Made by a program: the position numbers and the translations under genes
Shown: positions 19,984 through 30,496 of the stretch, piece by piece
How positions within the stretch are numbered: the stretch's first letter is position 1
Layout: the number at the start of each line of letters is the position of its first letter
Source of the DNA: Mayamaea pseudoterrestris
Taxonomy: Eukaryota > Bacillariophyta > Bacillariophyceae > Sellaphorales > Sellaphoraceae
Direction of reading: 5' to 3'
Length of the DNA stretch: 64,000 bases
Assembly: GCA_027923505.1 (NCBI GenBank)
Contig: BROI01000001.1
Coordinates: 2,628,501 to 2,692,500 of the forward strand
Notes under the pieces: generated by a model
Told to the model about the DNA's origin: nothing
Seen by the model: only the letters and a program-made list of their open reading frames with translations
Databases searched by the model: none

Positions 19984-20577
19984 ACCTAACGTCCGTCACA
20001 ATTCATTTTCACGAAGGGAACAAAGCGCAGCGCAAACTATCGGTACTGTATCATACAAGTAGGACCAGACTCTATTGGTGTATTTGGATGAGAAGTTAGT
20101 TGTATACTCTATTCTTAGCGCCTTGATCGGCAATTCTGTGGCTTGGCGACGATAAAAGCATTCGCACCCACCAGAACCTCATCTGGTGAGTCGTGCGAAT
20201 CATTCCCACTCGTTTAGTGCCGAAATAGATCTTCCCACCTACGGTAGATCCGACAAAAATTATGCGATATCTCAGCTAAAGCAATAATGCCAACCTCTAC
20301 CTTTTTATTCTCATTGCTACGAGGATAATTGTATGTGCGTACAATGCCGCATCGTCCTCATCAAACCCGATCATTACTCCACATTTCCTCTATTCGTCAT
20401 TGTCCTATGCAAACTCTTTTGGCTCTGTCGGACGAAGTTTAGGCGTATCCGTACACATTGAGCAAATGCGAGGGACACTTGCATAGTGCAATATCTCGAT
20501 GCGTCAGTCGTTTCGAGTTGGTTTCTCATGCCAAGCCTTGGCTGCCGCTACCTACACATTTCCCCTTTTAACGCACT
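19984..20577. other. Intergenic region downstream of the TIR element
   Basis: About 590 bp between the transposon and the stop of the unknown membrane protein gene. No ORF of note, no repeat shared with the rest of the window. Confidence 0.4.
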
Positions 20578-21965
20578 CTAATATTTATGGAAAAACTCAA
20601 AACCGTACAAATGCAATATCCCGACACAGGCAGCAAAAAGGAGGCAGTTGCACATGATTTCTCGCCCCGGTGAAATGATTGTCTCGCCCACATCTTCCGC
20701 TAGCCCTTGTCCAAACTCACTCCAATATGTTTCGAACGAAAAACCGGAAAAGGCATTCCTGAATTATGATAGTCAGTTTATGATTCCTGTATAGCTATAC
20801 ATACTGCTTATGATGCGATGCATGGTACACGACAGCCTCGCGCACACACTTACCAGGTGTATGCAACATCGGCTTCCCGCAAATCGTTCCGCCTTTGCTC
20901 CAGCAACTCCAGCTCAAGCTGGCAAGCAAACGGATACTTTGAATTTTCAAATTCTGTAAGCATTGCATTGAGAGAAACGTGCTGATCATACTTTTGGCTC
21001 GGCATATCAACCATGAGCTTGTCGCGCTGATCAAAGCAATACCAAAATATGCGAGACTGCAAATACAAAACGGCGCAGTAGAGCAAGTCGTAACCCAAAA
21101 TGTAGCAAACCGCTCGCACCGATTCCTTCCGCTTGACCCAACGCATGCTTTTAGCATCAACCATGTTGAGAAGGTTGCGATTGTGGTAGCTAAACTTGAC
21201 GCATTTAAAGTCGATTGAATTGCACCACCAGTAGAGGTAGCCAGACAGTCGCACCAGCGTAACGCCACATACTAGCAAGCCAATCGCAATGTATGCCTCC
21301 ACGGGAGCTGTGGCTGCCGACGCCAAAAAGTACTTGCGCGCAACGTGAATGGCGCACTGAATGAGCTCGTAAATGGAAGCGTGCGCCAGTGTATGGACCA
21401 GCAGAGACGCGACGGCAGGAACCGTAGTGTAGGCTTCGAAAATGAGCAGGTCGTGAATGGTTTGAAGCCATGACCAGCCGGTTTTGTGGATATTGCTGCA
21501 TTCTGATGGAAGGACAAGCGGTTTCGATAGCTCCATGATGAGACTATCTATCTGATCCAGTTCATCGTGATGGCTGCTCAAAGACTTTTTGTCATTTTCA
21601 TTTGACACCTGATCATTGCTGCTGCGCTTCTCTTTATGAAACAATACCTTCATTAATAGTTCTTCTCGTTGCTGCTCGCGCACCTGATGCTCCTGCCGAT
21701 GCAAAAGATCGACCATTGTCTTGCTCTTTCCACGAGCGATTCGTTGCAGCGCCATGTCACGCGTAGCAAAATGCTTCTGCAGTCTTTTCCATCGTTGCAA
21801 TGGTGAAGGAATCATCTTTGACTCGTGATGGTATAATGGAGATGCGCCGCATACGTCGTCATCATGGTCGTCAAATTCAAATGCATCCTCATCGTCCGAC
21901 ATGAGCGTCGACCAAGACTCATTGTGATGCTCCTGACTACTGGCAGTCGTCGCATGGTGCAGCAT
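20578..21965 (-). CDS. Unknown multi-pass membrane protein (two exons)
   Basis: Exon 1 is 20854-21965 and exon 2 is 20578-20758, with a 95-nt intron (GTAAGTG/TTCAG). The join encodes 430 aa. I start at the first in-frame ATG (21965). The N-terminal 150 residues are acidic and His/Ser-rich, then basic-coiled (QHEVREQQREELL type). The middle has three or more hydrophobic segments, including VEAYIAIGLLVCGVTLVRL and CYILGYDLLYCAVLYL. Exon 2 adds a short charged stretch and a final helix (CNCLLFAACVGILHLYGF). No family was recognised; superficial resemblance to autophagy or channel proteins is not good enough to name it. Confidence 0.7.
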
Positions 21966-22491
21966 ATTGCCTGGTTCTTTAGTGAATGAGACGGTGGCAT
22001 TGATAGCCTCTCCATGGTCGTCGAGAGGATGCAGACTGCCGCACAATTATGCGAAGCGCGACCAGCGAGAGGCCGTTGCGTGACTACGACGGTACCGGTA
22101 CCGGTGCGGCTACCCCAAGACGTCACGTCCTTCGAGGAACAGCAATATACACCTTTCTATTGAAGCATTACCCCAATCAGTGGAGAAACGCAGATAGCAG
22201 ATCAACGAAATAGAATGTCATCTTCAGTAAGTATACGAATACGGTAGTCGCTTCTAGTCCAGGCCGACTGCAGACTTAGCTATCTTTTTCAAAATTTGGT
22301 TTCGATGCGACACGGTTTTCAAGACGATTGACGTTTTCCAAGCGTTAAATGAGCGCCTTGACGGATCCTGATTGGCCGCGTCGATTGCACCGGCCCCTCC
22401 ATCATGGTGATGAGCATCCGCCCCATTTCGTTACGTGAGTTACGACTGGAGGTTTAGCATTATTCGATTGATCAACTGAGATTATAATACA
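21966..22491. other. Divergent promoter region
   Basis: About 525 bp between the starts of the unknown membrane protein (-) and the F-box/Tubby gene (+). It contains a tandem GGTACC repeat near 22091-22102 and a GACGTCAC half-palindrome near 22119. No additional coding sequence is supported. Confidence 0.4.
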
Positions 22492-25400
22492 ATGGAGAAC
22501 GAGGAGAAGGTAGTAATAGAAGATTTGGATGCGGAGAATGAGGCCATTACAATGGAAGCAGTGGACATGACGGAGGCTTCGAAGCAGACAATTGCCTCCG
22601 ATGCTGCAGCAAACATGGAGACGGAAGCAGAGACGTTGACTGTAGAGACTCAGCAAGCTGATAAAAATGTAAAGGACAGTAGCATGGGCGACTCTATAAT
22701 GACGCTGGAGATTTCGCAAGACGTCATTTCCTCGCCTGCTGCGATCACACCTCCTTCATCTGCTTCCGAGGCGGCCAAATCATCCGCACCCTCGCCTCGT
22801 CCCTACATTCTATCCATGACGCAAGATTCGCTGCATTCCATTGCTTCATTCCTGACTCCATTGGATTGGTGCCGCTTCGGTCAGACGAACAAGGCAGCCT
22901 TGAAGCTTTGCAACGAAACAACTCGAAGCGTTCGCTTGCATGGCTTTCGATGTGCGCAGGAGATTGTCGCGTCGTGGAAGCTGGGACAGCATGAGGATGC
23001 CAAGGAACTAGCGGCGTTATATATTGCAAATGGTGTCCCTATATATCCCTCGAGTTTGGGACATTCGTATCATACAATCTTGTGGAGAATGGAAGCAGAA
23101 ACAAAGCAGTTGCTGCAGCAGGAGGAAGTGGAAAGGGAGCGCGAGCAATCCGAAGGAGTAGATGCAACAGTTCGAGAATCGAGCGTTGATAGATTTTATC
23201 GCGAACGGCAGGAGTTTCGGTCGCGAGAAAATTTCAGACATTGTATGAGCTACCTTTCGGAGAAGTGCCTCTTTTGGATGGATGCCAGGGAAAACAAGGA
23301 CCATGCAAATAGACCGACTCGGCTGGTTGCGAATTCTCTACAAAATCAGGCTACAGCTCGCGCTCATCAATCTACTGCGTCAAGGAATACAGAGTCGATC
23401 GTCGTCAATGCGACCAAAAAGAGGGATTTTCGGCCCAAGCTGCATGTCAAGATTCACCAGCACTTGCTCGATCAACACAAGCACAACAGGAAATGGATCA
23501 ATGATTCGAACGGCTCCATGATGACGCCACCCATTAGCTTGTCGGCTGACTTTTTTCATTCAACGAACCCAACGCACCAGTCTGGTCCGCTAAACATTAC
23601 ATTGCCGGAGGAGGAGAGACCTAAAGCTTTAGTGAGCAGAGATAGCTTTGATGATTCCATTAGCATTGCCTTTTTGAATGAGATGCAAGTCGTTTTAGAT
23701 GACGAAGAAGCTGACGTTGACGGGCTTGGTGAACTGGAAAACATTCTTCGCTTGGGGCCGGAAGATTTCTTGATGCAAGGCCTCCCATTACGACAGCCTG
23801 TCATTCCGCCCAAGAGTATTCCGAGAGCACAGCTTAATGACGTTCTGTCTCGCGTGAATTTGGAGCTTTACTCTTCTTGTTGGACTGCGTCGGCAAAGAA
23901 GGATGAACCGGAAGGTGTGCAGGAGATGAAGCGCCATTTGCGCTCAAGGTTTGCCACGTACAAACGTCGCCTCGAGTCATACTTGGTGCAGAAGGACTTG
24001 GTCTCGTTTGATGAGTGCATTATGGATTTTTGGGACGAGTTCTTTCCTCACTCGGCTGGCGTGCATTACTACGATCGAATGACAGTTGTTCCCCGTATTT
24101 CGGGCCTTGCCAAGTTTTTGACCAAGCCGGTTCCCAAGGCCTTTGGCATAATCCAGTGTGAAATTGAGCGCATCGTTTCAACCACGGGCAAAGGCGCAAG
24201 TATGAAAGGACGGTTCTTTCCAACATACGAGTATCGTCTATTTATTCGCCATGCTTCCTCTCAGCCCGATCCTGAGACTGCTGCGGACGAAGAACCTCGC
24301 ATCCGTCGTGACACGTTGTTAATGGTCGCTAAGAATCGCGGTCGAAAGCACACTGAGGCTTCTGTAGTATCCATGTCTGCGGCAGCGAAAAAGGGTTCTA
24401 ATAACTACTATCTCTACATGCCGCAGCAATCAGACGTCGATACACACTTCAACATTGTTAATAAGTTGGAGCGTCCTGCCATGATGAACCCTAATGGCGC
24501 CAGTCAACTACCCGTGATACTATCCGACGATTTCTATTCTTCGCTTCTTGGTCGACTGCAGAGCAATTTCATTGGAACAGAGTTTCAGATTTTCACCCCG
24601 CACGTATCAAAGCGGCCTCGCCGAGTGTCGTATGAATATTCATCTTTTGCACCTTGTTCAGAGGACGAGCTTGAGTCCGACGATGGGTTTTCCAGCGATA
24701 ATACATCCACCACAGCTCGCCGACCACGATTTGGTCGACTGTCGCTTCGAAGAAACACCTCTGGCAGCAGTTTGACTCCGTTTGTCGACGGCTCGTTGCC
24801 TGTTGCAACTGATGCAAATGCGACGCGCGCGCATCGAGCCAGAAGCCCGCCACTAAAGGAGCGCGTTTCAAGGCATCGACGGTCAAACTCATGTCCTGAT
24901 GTCCCATATCCACGACAGGTCAGAACAAACCGGCGAGTCGCGAATAACCCTGATTGGAAAACGGAAGAGAAGAAAATGTTTATTCTCGAAGAGGAGGATG
25001 GATGCATTACTTACACTGCAAATTTGCTCGGAAGTCGGCCGCGCATCATGGATGTTTGTATTCCGAAGATCCATCCCGAAGCGAACCAATGCATCGAATG
25101 GAAGCGGTATCTCGAGCAATGCGATGATTTAGATGAGTGTAAAATGCTCGACTGCTTTCGCCAGATGCAGCAACGTCTGGAGAACCCGAGTCAAGGAATC
25201 GAGGAGGGTGAAGCGGATGGCGATTCGGATGCTGGCGCCAAAAGCGCTCCTGAAGACTTTGGGCTGATGCCCCTACAGAACCGTCCACCCTGGTGGAATG
25301 TGGAGCTTGGCTCGTTCGTTCTCAATTTCGGTGGGCGCGTTAGTGTTGCGTCGGTGAAGAACTTTCAGCTTTGCGACAGAAATGATCATGATCAGATTTT

Positions 25401-25524
25401 GCTACAATTTGGCAGGATCCAAGGTCGTCACTCTTTTACCATGGATTTTCAGCATCCTTTGACGGCAGTTCAAGCCTTTTCCATTGCCATTTCTTCTCTG
25501 CAGTCGAAGATTTCCTTTGCCTAA
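22492..25524 (+). CDS. F-box and Tubby-domain protein
   Basis: 1010 aa in one exon. An acidic N-terminal region is followed by an F-box-like segment, DSLHSIASFLTPLDWCRFGQ (about residues 110-145). The C-terminal half is a Tubby domain. Its parts are FFPTYEYRLFIRH, a YYLYMPQQ strand, RLQSNFIGTEFQIFTPH (the conserved LRSNFxGTxFxxY box), and WWNVELGSFVLNFGGRVS / SVKNFQLC / ILLQFGRIQGRHSFTMDF at the end. Plant TULPs have the same F-box plus Tubby order, act in SCF ubiquitin ligases and bind phosphoinositides. Here the Tubby domain is interrupted by Ser/Arg-rich and acidic inserts of about 150-200 residues, making the protein about twice the usual plant size. Confidence 0.88.
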   Translation: MENEEKVVIEDLDAENEAITMEAVDMTEASKQTIASDAAANMETEAETLTVETQQADKNVKDSSMGDSIMTLEISQDVISSPAAITPPSSASEAAKSSAPSPRPYILSMTQDSLHSIASFLTPLDWCRFGQTNKAALKLCNETTRSVRLHGFRCAQEIVASWKLGQHEDAKELAALYIANGVPIYPSSLGHSYHTILWRMEAETKQLLQQEEVEREREQSEGVDATVRESSVDRFYRERQEFRSRENFRHCMSYLSEKCLFWMDARENKDHANRPTRLVANSLQNQATARAHQSTASRNTESIVVNATKKRDFRPKLHVKIHQHLLDQHKHNRKWINDSNGSMMTPPISLSADFFHSTNPTHQSGPLNITLPEEERPKALVSRDSFDDSISIAFLNEMQVVLDDEEADVDGLGELENILRLGPEDFLMQGLPLRQPVIPPKSIPRAQLNDVLSRVNLELYSSCWTASAKKDEPEGVQEMKRHLRSRFATYKRRLESYLVQKDLVSFDECIMDFWDEFFPHSAGVHYYDRMTVVPRISGLAKFLTKPVPKAFGIIQCEIERIVSTTGKGASMKGRFFPTYEYRLFIRHASSQPDPETAADEEPRIRRDTLLMVAKNRGRKHTEASVVSMSAAAKKGSNNYYLYMPQQSDVDTHFNIVNKLERPAMMNPNGASQLPVILSDDFYSSLLGRLQSNFIGTEFQIFTPHVSKRPRRVSYEYSSFAPCSEDELESDDGFSSDNTSTTARRPRFGRLSLRRNTSGSSLTPFVDGSLPVATDANATRAHRARSPPLKERVSRHRRSNSCPDVPYPRQVRTNRRVANNPDWKTEEKKMFILEEEDGCITYTANLLGSRPRIMDVCIPKIHPEANQCIEWKRYLEQCDDLDECKMLDCFRQMQQRLENPSQGIEEGEADGDSDAGAKSAPEDFGLMPLQNRPPWWNVELGSFVLNFGGRVSVASVKNFQLCDRNDHDQILLQFGRIQGRHSFTMDFQHPLTAVQAFSIAISSLQSKISFA

Positions 25525-25761
25525 GCGAACATAACAAGCCATCAATAACAACGATATTTAAACAGGACGCTGTGAAATATTACTGGTAGCTATTGGCTAT
25601 TCCACGGATGGCGGCTGCCAGCTGCAATTCGGCGATAACGAGCGAATACCGGTACGATTTTTATCATGATCCAACGGATAATTTATTTTTTGATCGATTC
25701 GTCATCGCTATTTATATGATTGATGCTCCGCTTTCTCTTCCAATAAACTGTTACATACACC

Positions 25762-26955
25762 ATGAACGAATCAGAAGTACTTCAAGACCTATTAAAAGAA
25801 GTAGAAGCTTCAAAGCGATTGAGTACGTCTGCAGAGGCTCTATTGGGCAATTGGGTTGCGCCTAATGCATGAGCTGGATGTGAATGAAGACAGAAACGCG
25901 GTCTAACATGGATTGTTTCTTACAATTACTCAGCCGTGACGAACAAGGACGACAATGACAAAATAGTCAAGCGACTTGAAGGAGAAATTGAAGATTTGAA
26001 GAGGTCGAATGACAGTCTCTCGCGCACTTTAAATGCCTTCATTACGCAAACAATGCCGTTGAATCGCATCAACGACTTCGAAATCCCCAGTGAATCGGAT
26101 GTACTGTCATTGAACGTCGGAGGAACAAAAATGGAGGTTCTTCGCAGGACGTTAACGTCTATTCCTAGCTTGTTGGAGACCAAATTTAGTGGACAATGGG
26201 ACAAAAACCTTCCCAAGGATTCGAAGAATCGTTTTTTACTCGAGGAGGAACCGGAAATTTTCATCGCCCTTATTAACTACTTGCGCGACCATAATCGAAT
26301 GCTTCCATCGGGATCGCAATGCCCTAAGTTGCCTTCGTTTGCAACGGACGACAAGTCACAAAAATTCATACGCATGGTCGAAGATTACGATCTTGCATAC
26401 CACTGTTGGCCGTTCGATATGCTCAGATTCGGCCCCCAAGGTGTCTTATCTACAGTCAAAAATTCAATGCACACACGTATTGTCCAACAAGAAGGCTGTT
26501 CGTACTACATGTTGCAACGAAAACGTCCAGATAATCGCCGCGTTCACTCCTTCGAAACGCAAGTGCATTTGACAGATAATTGCGTCTGGATAAAGATCGG
26601 CTGGATGAAGTATGGCATCGACAAAGTCACCGGAGCTATGTCACAAGGAAGTGAAATATACCTTGATGTCTATGAGTCGATGATAGCAACAATAGATATG
26701 GAATCCGATGGTCCGTGGCCAACAGAACTGGAGGCGAAAATTAACGTGCCCGAAGCGGCCAATCTCACAATACGTTGCGCCAATCGAGGAGCGGAATGGT
26801 ACATCAATGGCGAACTGGTGGCAGAGACGACTGGTCGCATGAGCGCACTATCGTCTGGAGAGCAGGATGGCGAGTTTGGCTGGCATCCTTTCATGTGCTT
26901 TGAAGGCACAATGAGCTTTCGCCTCATTCAAATGGAGCTTGAATACATCGAATAG
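25762..26955 (+). CDS. BTB (K+ channel tetramerisation-type) protein (two exons)
   Basis: Exon 1, only 61 nt, is 25762-25822. A 111-nt intron (GTACGT/CTCAG) leads to exon 2 at 25934-26955, giving 360 aa. After a coiled-coil start comes a BTB_2/T1 domain: VLSLNVGGTKMEVLRRTL, FSGQWDKNLPKDSKNRFLL and FIALINYLRDHNR. This is the KCTD-type fold that forms oligomers and often recruits cullin 3. The C-terminal half (about 200 aa) is a globular beta-rich region with several Trp, including WIKIGWMKYGI and AEWYINGEL, not assigned to a family. The first exon is short and was found by splice-signal and frame matching. Confidence 0.8.
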
Positions 26956-27086
26956 GCTCGCCGTGATAGTGTCAGTTTTAACGAAACGACAATGAGTACT
27001 GCTGGATTTTATAATAAACTTTACTCGACAAGTTCAAACAAATGGTTTAAAAGCAATCGTGCGTACTATATATTAAATTGGTGGAC

Positions 27087-27969
27087 CTACGTTGCTGTAC
27101 AGAGTTCAGCTCTAGGCGGCACAGCGACAGTATCCAGTTCGGCGTGACGAATCGTAAAGTAGTGAGAGTCAGAAAACCATGCGCTTGTACTCCGCCGGTT
27201 GGCATTGTTTTGTGATGGATCGATGCCCAAGCGACAACGTTCGTTTGACCCAAGTGAGTGACGAACCTTCAGTAGATTCACTGCGCTGTCTTGCAGTCAT
27301 GGTTGGTTAAGCATCGCAAAACTGGCCTCTCGAGCGTTCAACATTTCACTTTGAAGGCGGACGACATCGAAATCAATGTCGCCAAATCTCTCTCATTAAA
27401 GCGGGTCACTCAAGGTATACACACCATCACCATACACGGATCCACGTTAGTTCAAGTCAATGTTGGATTTCTTGCAATCGGCCAAAGTTAAAAGACCGTG
27501 CATTCGAATGTGATCAGCATTTTGCAAGCAAGTATAGTGATAACCGATGCATCGGTGCGTTTTAATGTGTTGGTTCGCTTGAATTATCGTTGGCGCTTCG
27601 ATATTGCTTCCATCATTGTTACAAGATCGTCCAACGCAATGACCGATATACCAGAATTCGAAATGCCCAACGAGCGCGACAGTTTGTTGGACTCTCCAGC
27701 AATTACTGAACAACTAGAAACGCTCTTTCTGCTATTGTCGCCATCAGTCTGAGATGAAGGTCTTTCGGGTAGTCTCGCGTCGAGGCTGCACTTGCGTGAA
27801 TCTGCTGCGAGGCAGACGCCACCTTGCCATTAACTTCGTCGTCATCGTCAGTTTCGTCCGCAACGAAAATGCAATCTTGCTCGTCGTTTATAACAATTTG
27901 AAGCTTTTCGGGCGCTAACGTATCGCAGTCCTTGGCAAGCTGCCTATAAGATAGTGATTGCTGTCTCAT
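27087..27969 (-). other. Probable small gene, structure unresolved
   Basis: The minus strand shows a start, MRQQSLSYRQLAKDCDTLAPEKLQIVINDEQ and acidic sequence, from 27969. The protein-like reading then moves back one base near 27800 into a Ser-rich segment, PERPSSQTDGDNSRKS and on to IALDDLVTMMEA. A separate C-terminal-looking stretch is SDSHYFTIRHAELDTVAV, ending at 27087. A weak donor near 27640 and a CAG acceptor near 27281 could join the parts (about 350-nt intron), but this is not secure. No family recognised. Confidence 0.3.
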
Positions 27970-28078
27970 GTCAGCCCCAACTAGGCTACGTTAATCGGCG
28001 ATTGCACAGATTAAGCATGGCCCACATCGGAAGGGTGTATAGTTGCGTCCCCACTGTCACCTTGGACTTTGAATTCCG

Positions 28079-29167
28079 TCAAAAAATCGGATGAAATACA
28101 CAATGTTGCTGGCTCCATACCATCTGACTTGATTGTGCATTGCTTGTCGCGTTGGCATTGTGTGGCAATGCCAGAGAACCATCCAAATTAGTTTCATTCA
28201 CGCTTGCCTTCGACTCATTTCCGGCGCCGTTTCTTCGTCCATTATATTCAATCCGCATCCCCTCCGATCAAAACATCTCGAAAGGCTCCAGCAGCATGCC
28301 TTGTCGTTTCGGGTTCGACTAGCTCTTTCAAATCGGCTGAGTGGTTTCAAGAAAAGCCTCCTGACTCGTACGCAAATCATTGTACGACAGATACCCAAAA
28401 AAGTAATTGTCGGCATCGTCATCTTCCGTTTGCGCTTGTTAATCTTGGCCAAGGCTTGCGCCAAATCGAGAGTCTTTGACGAATTGCCCTTCCTGTGCAG
28501 TTGCTGCTGCACGCGTTTAACCAATCGCTTCAGACCTGCCGCGCTTGCGAGACTGGCTCCTCGTCGAGTTTTCTTCGTATTCTTGCGTTTAATGGTTTAC
28601 GAAAAGTAGTTGGAACGAAGCTGCGACTGGGGCTGTTTATAAATGAGGATTGGTTGTCGATGCGGCAAATGGAGTAAACATTGTCGCCATCGGCCCCTGC
28701 AATGTACTTTTACGCGAACAAGCAAAGTTCCTGGCGGAAAGAATCTGCTGCAAGAAATCTTCTCTGGCTAATTGTTTGATTGTGAGCTCATTTCGTCGTC
28801 GTTTGAAGAAAGCGACACGAAGATGGCGTGATGTGCAGCAGTGTTTTAAGTCTCGCAGTCGGGTGGATATGGCGATGGCTTTTCTGCGAATCGCAGCTAA
28901 TAGCAATTATCTCCCCAGAAGCTTCCAAAAGAATATAGAGCGAGTAGATAAGCTAGCGCTGCTGGTGATCGTTTTCCACCATGGTCGTTTGACGAGCGAA
29001 ATAATGGACGAAGCACAGCACACCGCTGTGATGCTCGCGAAAAGCAGCACGCTTGAAAACGACCGATAATGGTCTGAGCGGTACTCATGTTCCGCCTTGC
29101 GCGGAAAACGGATCCACAAAACCCTTGCAACATCGTCGGCCATGACGATGCTTCCGTTCATCAGCAA
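28079..29167 (-). pseudogene. Frame-broken coding sequence of unknown type
   Basis: Protein-like reading runs for over 1 kb on the minus strand but changes frame at least four times without clear introns. Segments include MADDVARVLWIRFPRKAEHE near the start and YSICRIDNQSSFINSPSRSF. A basic region follows, LKRLVKRVQQQLHRKGNSSK, then ADNYFFGYLSYNDLRTSQEA and ELVEPETTRHAAGAFRDVLI. Each change steps back one base, as expected for single-base losses. A decayed gene, a locally poor assembly, or several very short introns are all possible. The plus strand here has a 139-codon ORF (28650-29069) lacking an ATG start, which I consider a shadow. No family recognised. Confidence 0.3.
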
Positions 29168-29333
29168 GTTCCAACATGATCTGTTATAAAACTACTTTGA
29201 AAGTGGAAGAAGCTGAATAAGTCGCAAACATTGGAAACCGCCCGCTTCGTGGTGCAACCCGTTGCCTGGTGCCAGAATTGCGTCGGCAGGTCGCTCATCA
29301 ATTCACAATTATCCTTCAACTGCATCATTATAC

Positions 29334-29903
29334 ATGATAAGTAGCATGTCTGGCATTGTCGGAAAGATAAAGATTGCTTCGATTGATGTGACTCAGGATC
29401 AGGTGCTGCAAGTGCTTTGCAATGCATGTCGCCATGAAGAATTCGACACGTTCTGGACGAGCATTGGTATCGAACCATCCAGCATTAAGAATCATTTGGT
29501 ATTCAAATTGAACGAGGCACCAAGTGAATCTTTGTCAGGTTTCGTGGAACAAACGCATGTTACGATGGCGCATCGATCTCGCTGCTCTCAGAAACGTTTG
29601 CGAGAGCTGTTTAAACCGTTCATTGGAAGCATCGTTACAGTGACGGCGTCGGCGTTGCTGTGGAGCCATCGAGTCGCTGCCTTGTCCATTAAACTACCCG
29701 ATCATGATCATGGCACATTGCCAGCCTGTCAAAACGCGTTTCCTCATATCACCGTGTGGCTCGCTGACGGTGCTAAAGCCCAAGACTCGAACGAATTGCC
29801 AATCTTGGTGGAGAATGGTTTGGCCACGCGAGTTGACTTTAAAAAGGTCATGGTACTAGAAGGAGTTATCAGTCTTTGGAGAAACGAAGGCGAAAGTGAA
29901 TAA
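29334..29903 (+). CDS. 2H phosphoesterase-like protein resembling the C-terminal part of plant-type tRNA ligase
   Basis: 189 aa from ATG 29334 (an alternative Met is at 29346). Two HxT motifs of the 2H phosphoesterase fold are present: HVT at residues 75-77 (THVTMAH) and HIT at 138-140 (FPHITVWL). 2H enzymes open 2',3'-cyclic phosphates on RNA or small nucleotides. The context TMAH...PHITVWL...ENGLATRVDF...LEGVISLW resembles the C-terminal region of plant tRNA ligases (HVTLAH...PHVTLWT...GKATRVE). The ligase and kinase domains are absent here. A role in RNA 3'-end processing is therefore an inference. The upstream frame is open but lacks an earlier ATG. Confidence 0.65.
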   Translation: MISSMSGIVGKIKIASIDVTQDQVLQVLCNACRHEEFDTFWTSIGIEPSSIKNHLVFKLNEAPSESLSGFVEQTHVTMAHRSRCSQKRLRELFKPFIGSIVTVTASALLWSHRVAALSIKLPDHDHGTLPACQNAFPHITVWLADGAKAQDSNELPILVENGLATRVDFKKVMVLEGVISLWRNEGESE

Positions 29904-30496
29904 GCTACTTGAAGGACACTCTTTCATTGACTGTGAAGCTTTTGTCGACAGCGACAATCGCATCGCAGGGCCTCATTCGCACGCCTGTATCAACACTTAC
30001 TGAGTACACACTATCTTAGCTCTATACCTATTTGTTACAACTTATACTACCATATACACATCTAAGGATAAATAAGTAGAGAAGGTTGCTGCCACGTGCA
30101 AGTAGACTGTTGCGTGACGCCTTCGCCACAAACGTGACTCATTTTCAAGTCACGGGCTAGTTGTTCGCCGTTTTTTCATTGGATTCGAAGCGCGCGCCTG
30201 CCACGCGCGCCGCCCTTGGCAAGACTCACCAAAGTCGAGGTCGGTTCACCATGACACTGGGCGCGCGAGGCTGAAACGGTCCAAGGAAACGTTGCAAAAG
30301 TGTGTTCACGAGCTACTAGTAGGGGCTCTTGGAGGCTGCCGTAGTACTGTTGAGGGAATAGATTGCGCATTCGTATCGAGCGCCGCAGCAACAATTGCAC
30401 CATTGGACGATCGTTACTGCTTGCTAATTGAGAATTTGGGAGACTCGACAATCAGCGACGACAAGCAATTAACAAAGTGACACATTAAAAGAAAAG
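29904..30496. other. Intergenic and promoter region
   Basis: About 590 bp upstream of the RING gene. It includes a GC-rich GCGCGCC-type patch near 30188-30212 and CACGTGCAAG near 30093. ORFs of 60-90 codons on both strands show no motifs. Confidence 0.4.

Noticed and set aside
28650-29069. 139-codon plus-strand ORF as a gene
   Set aside because: No ATG start, a stop just upstream, and better protein-like reading on the other strand.
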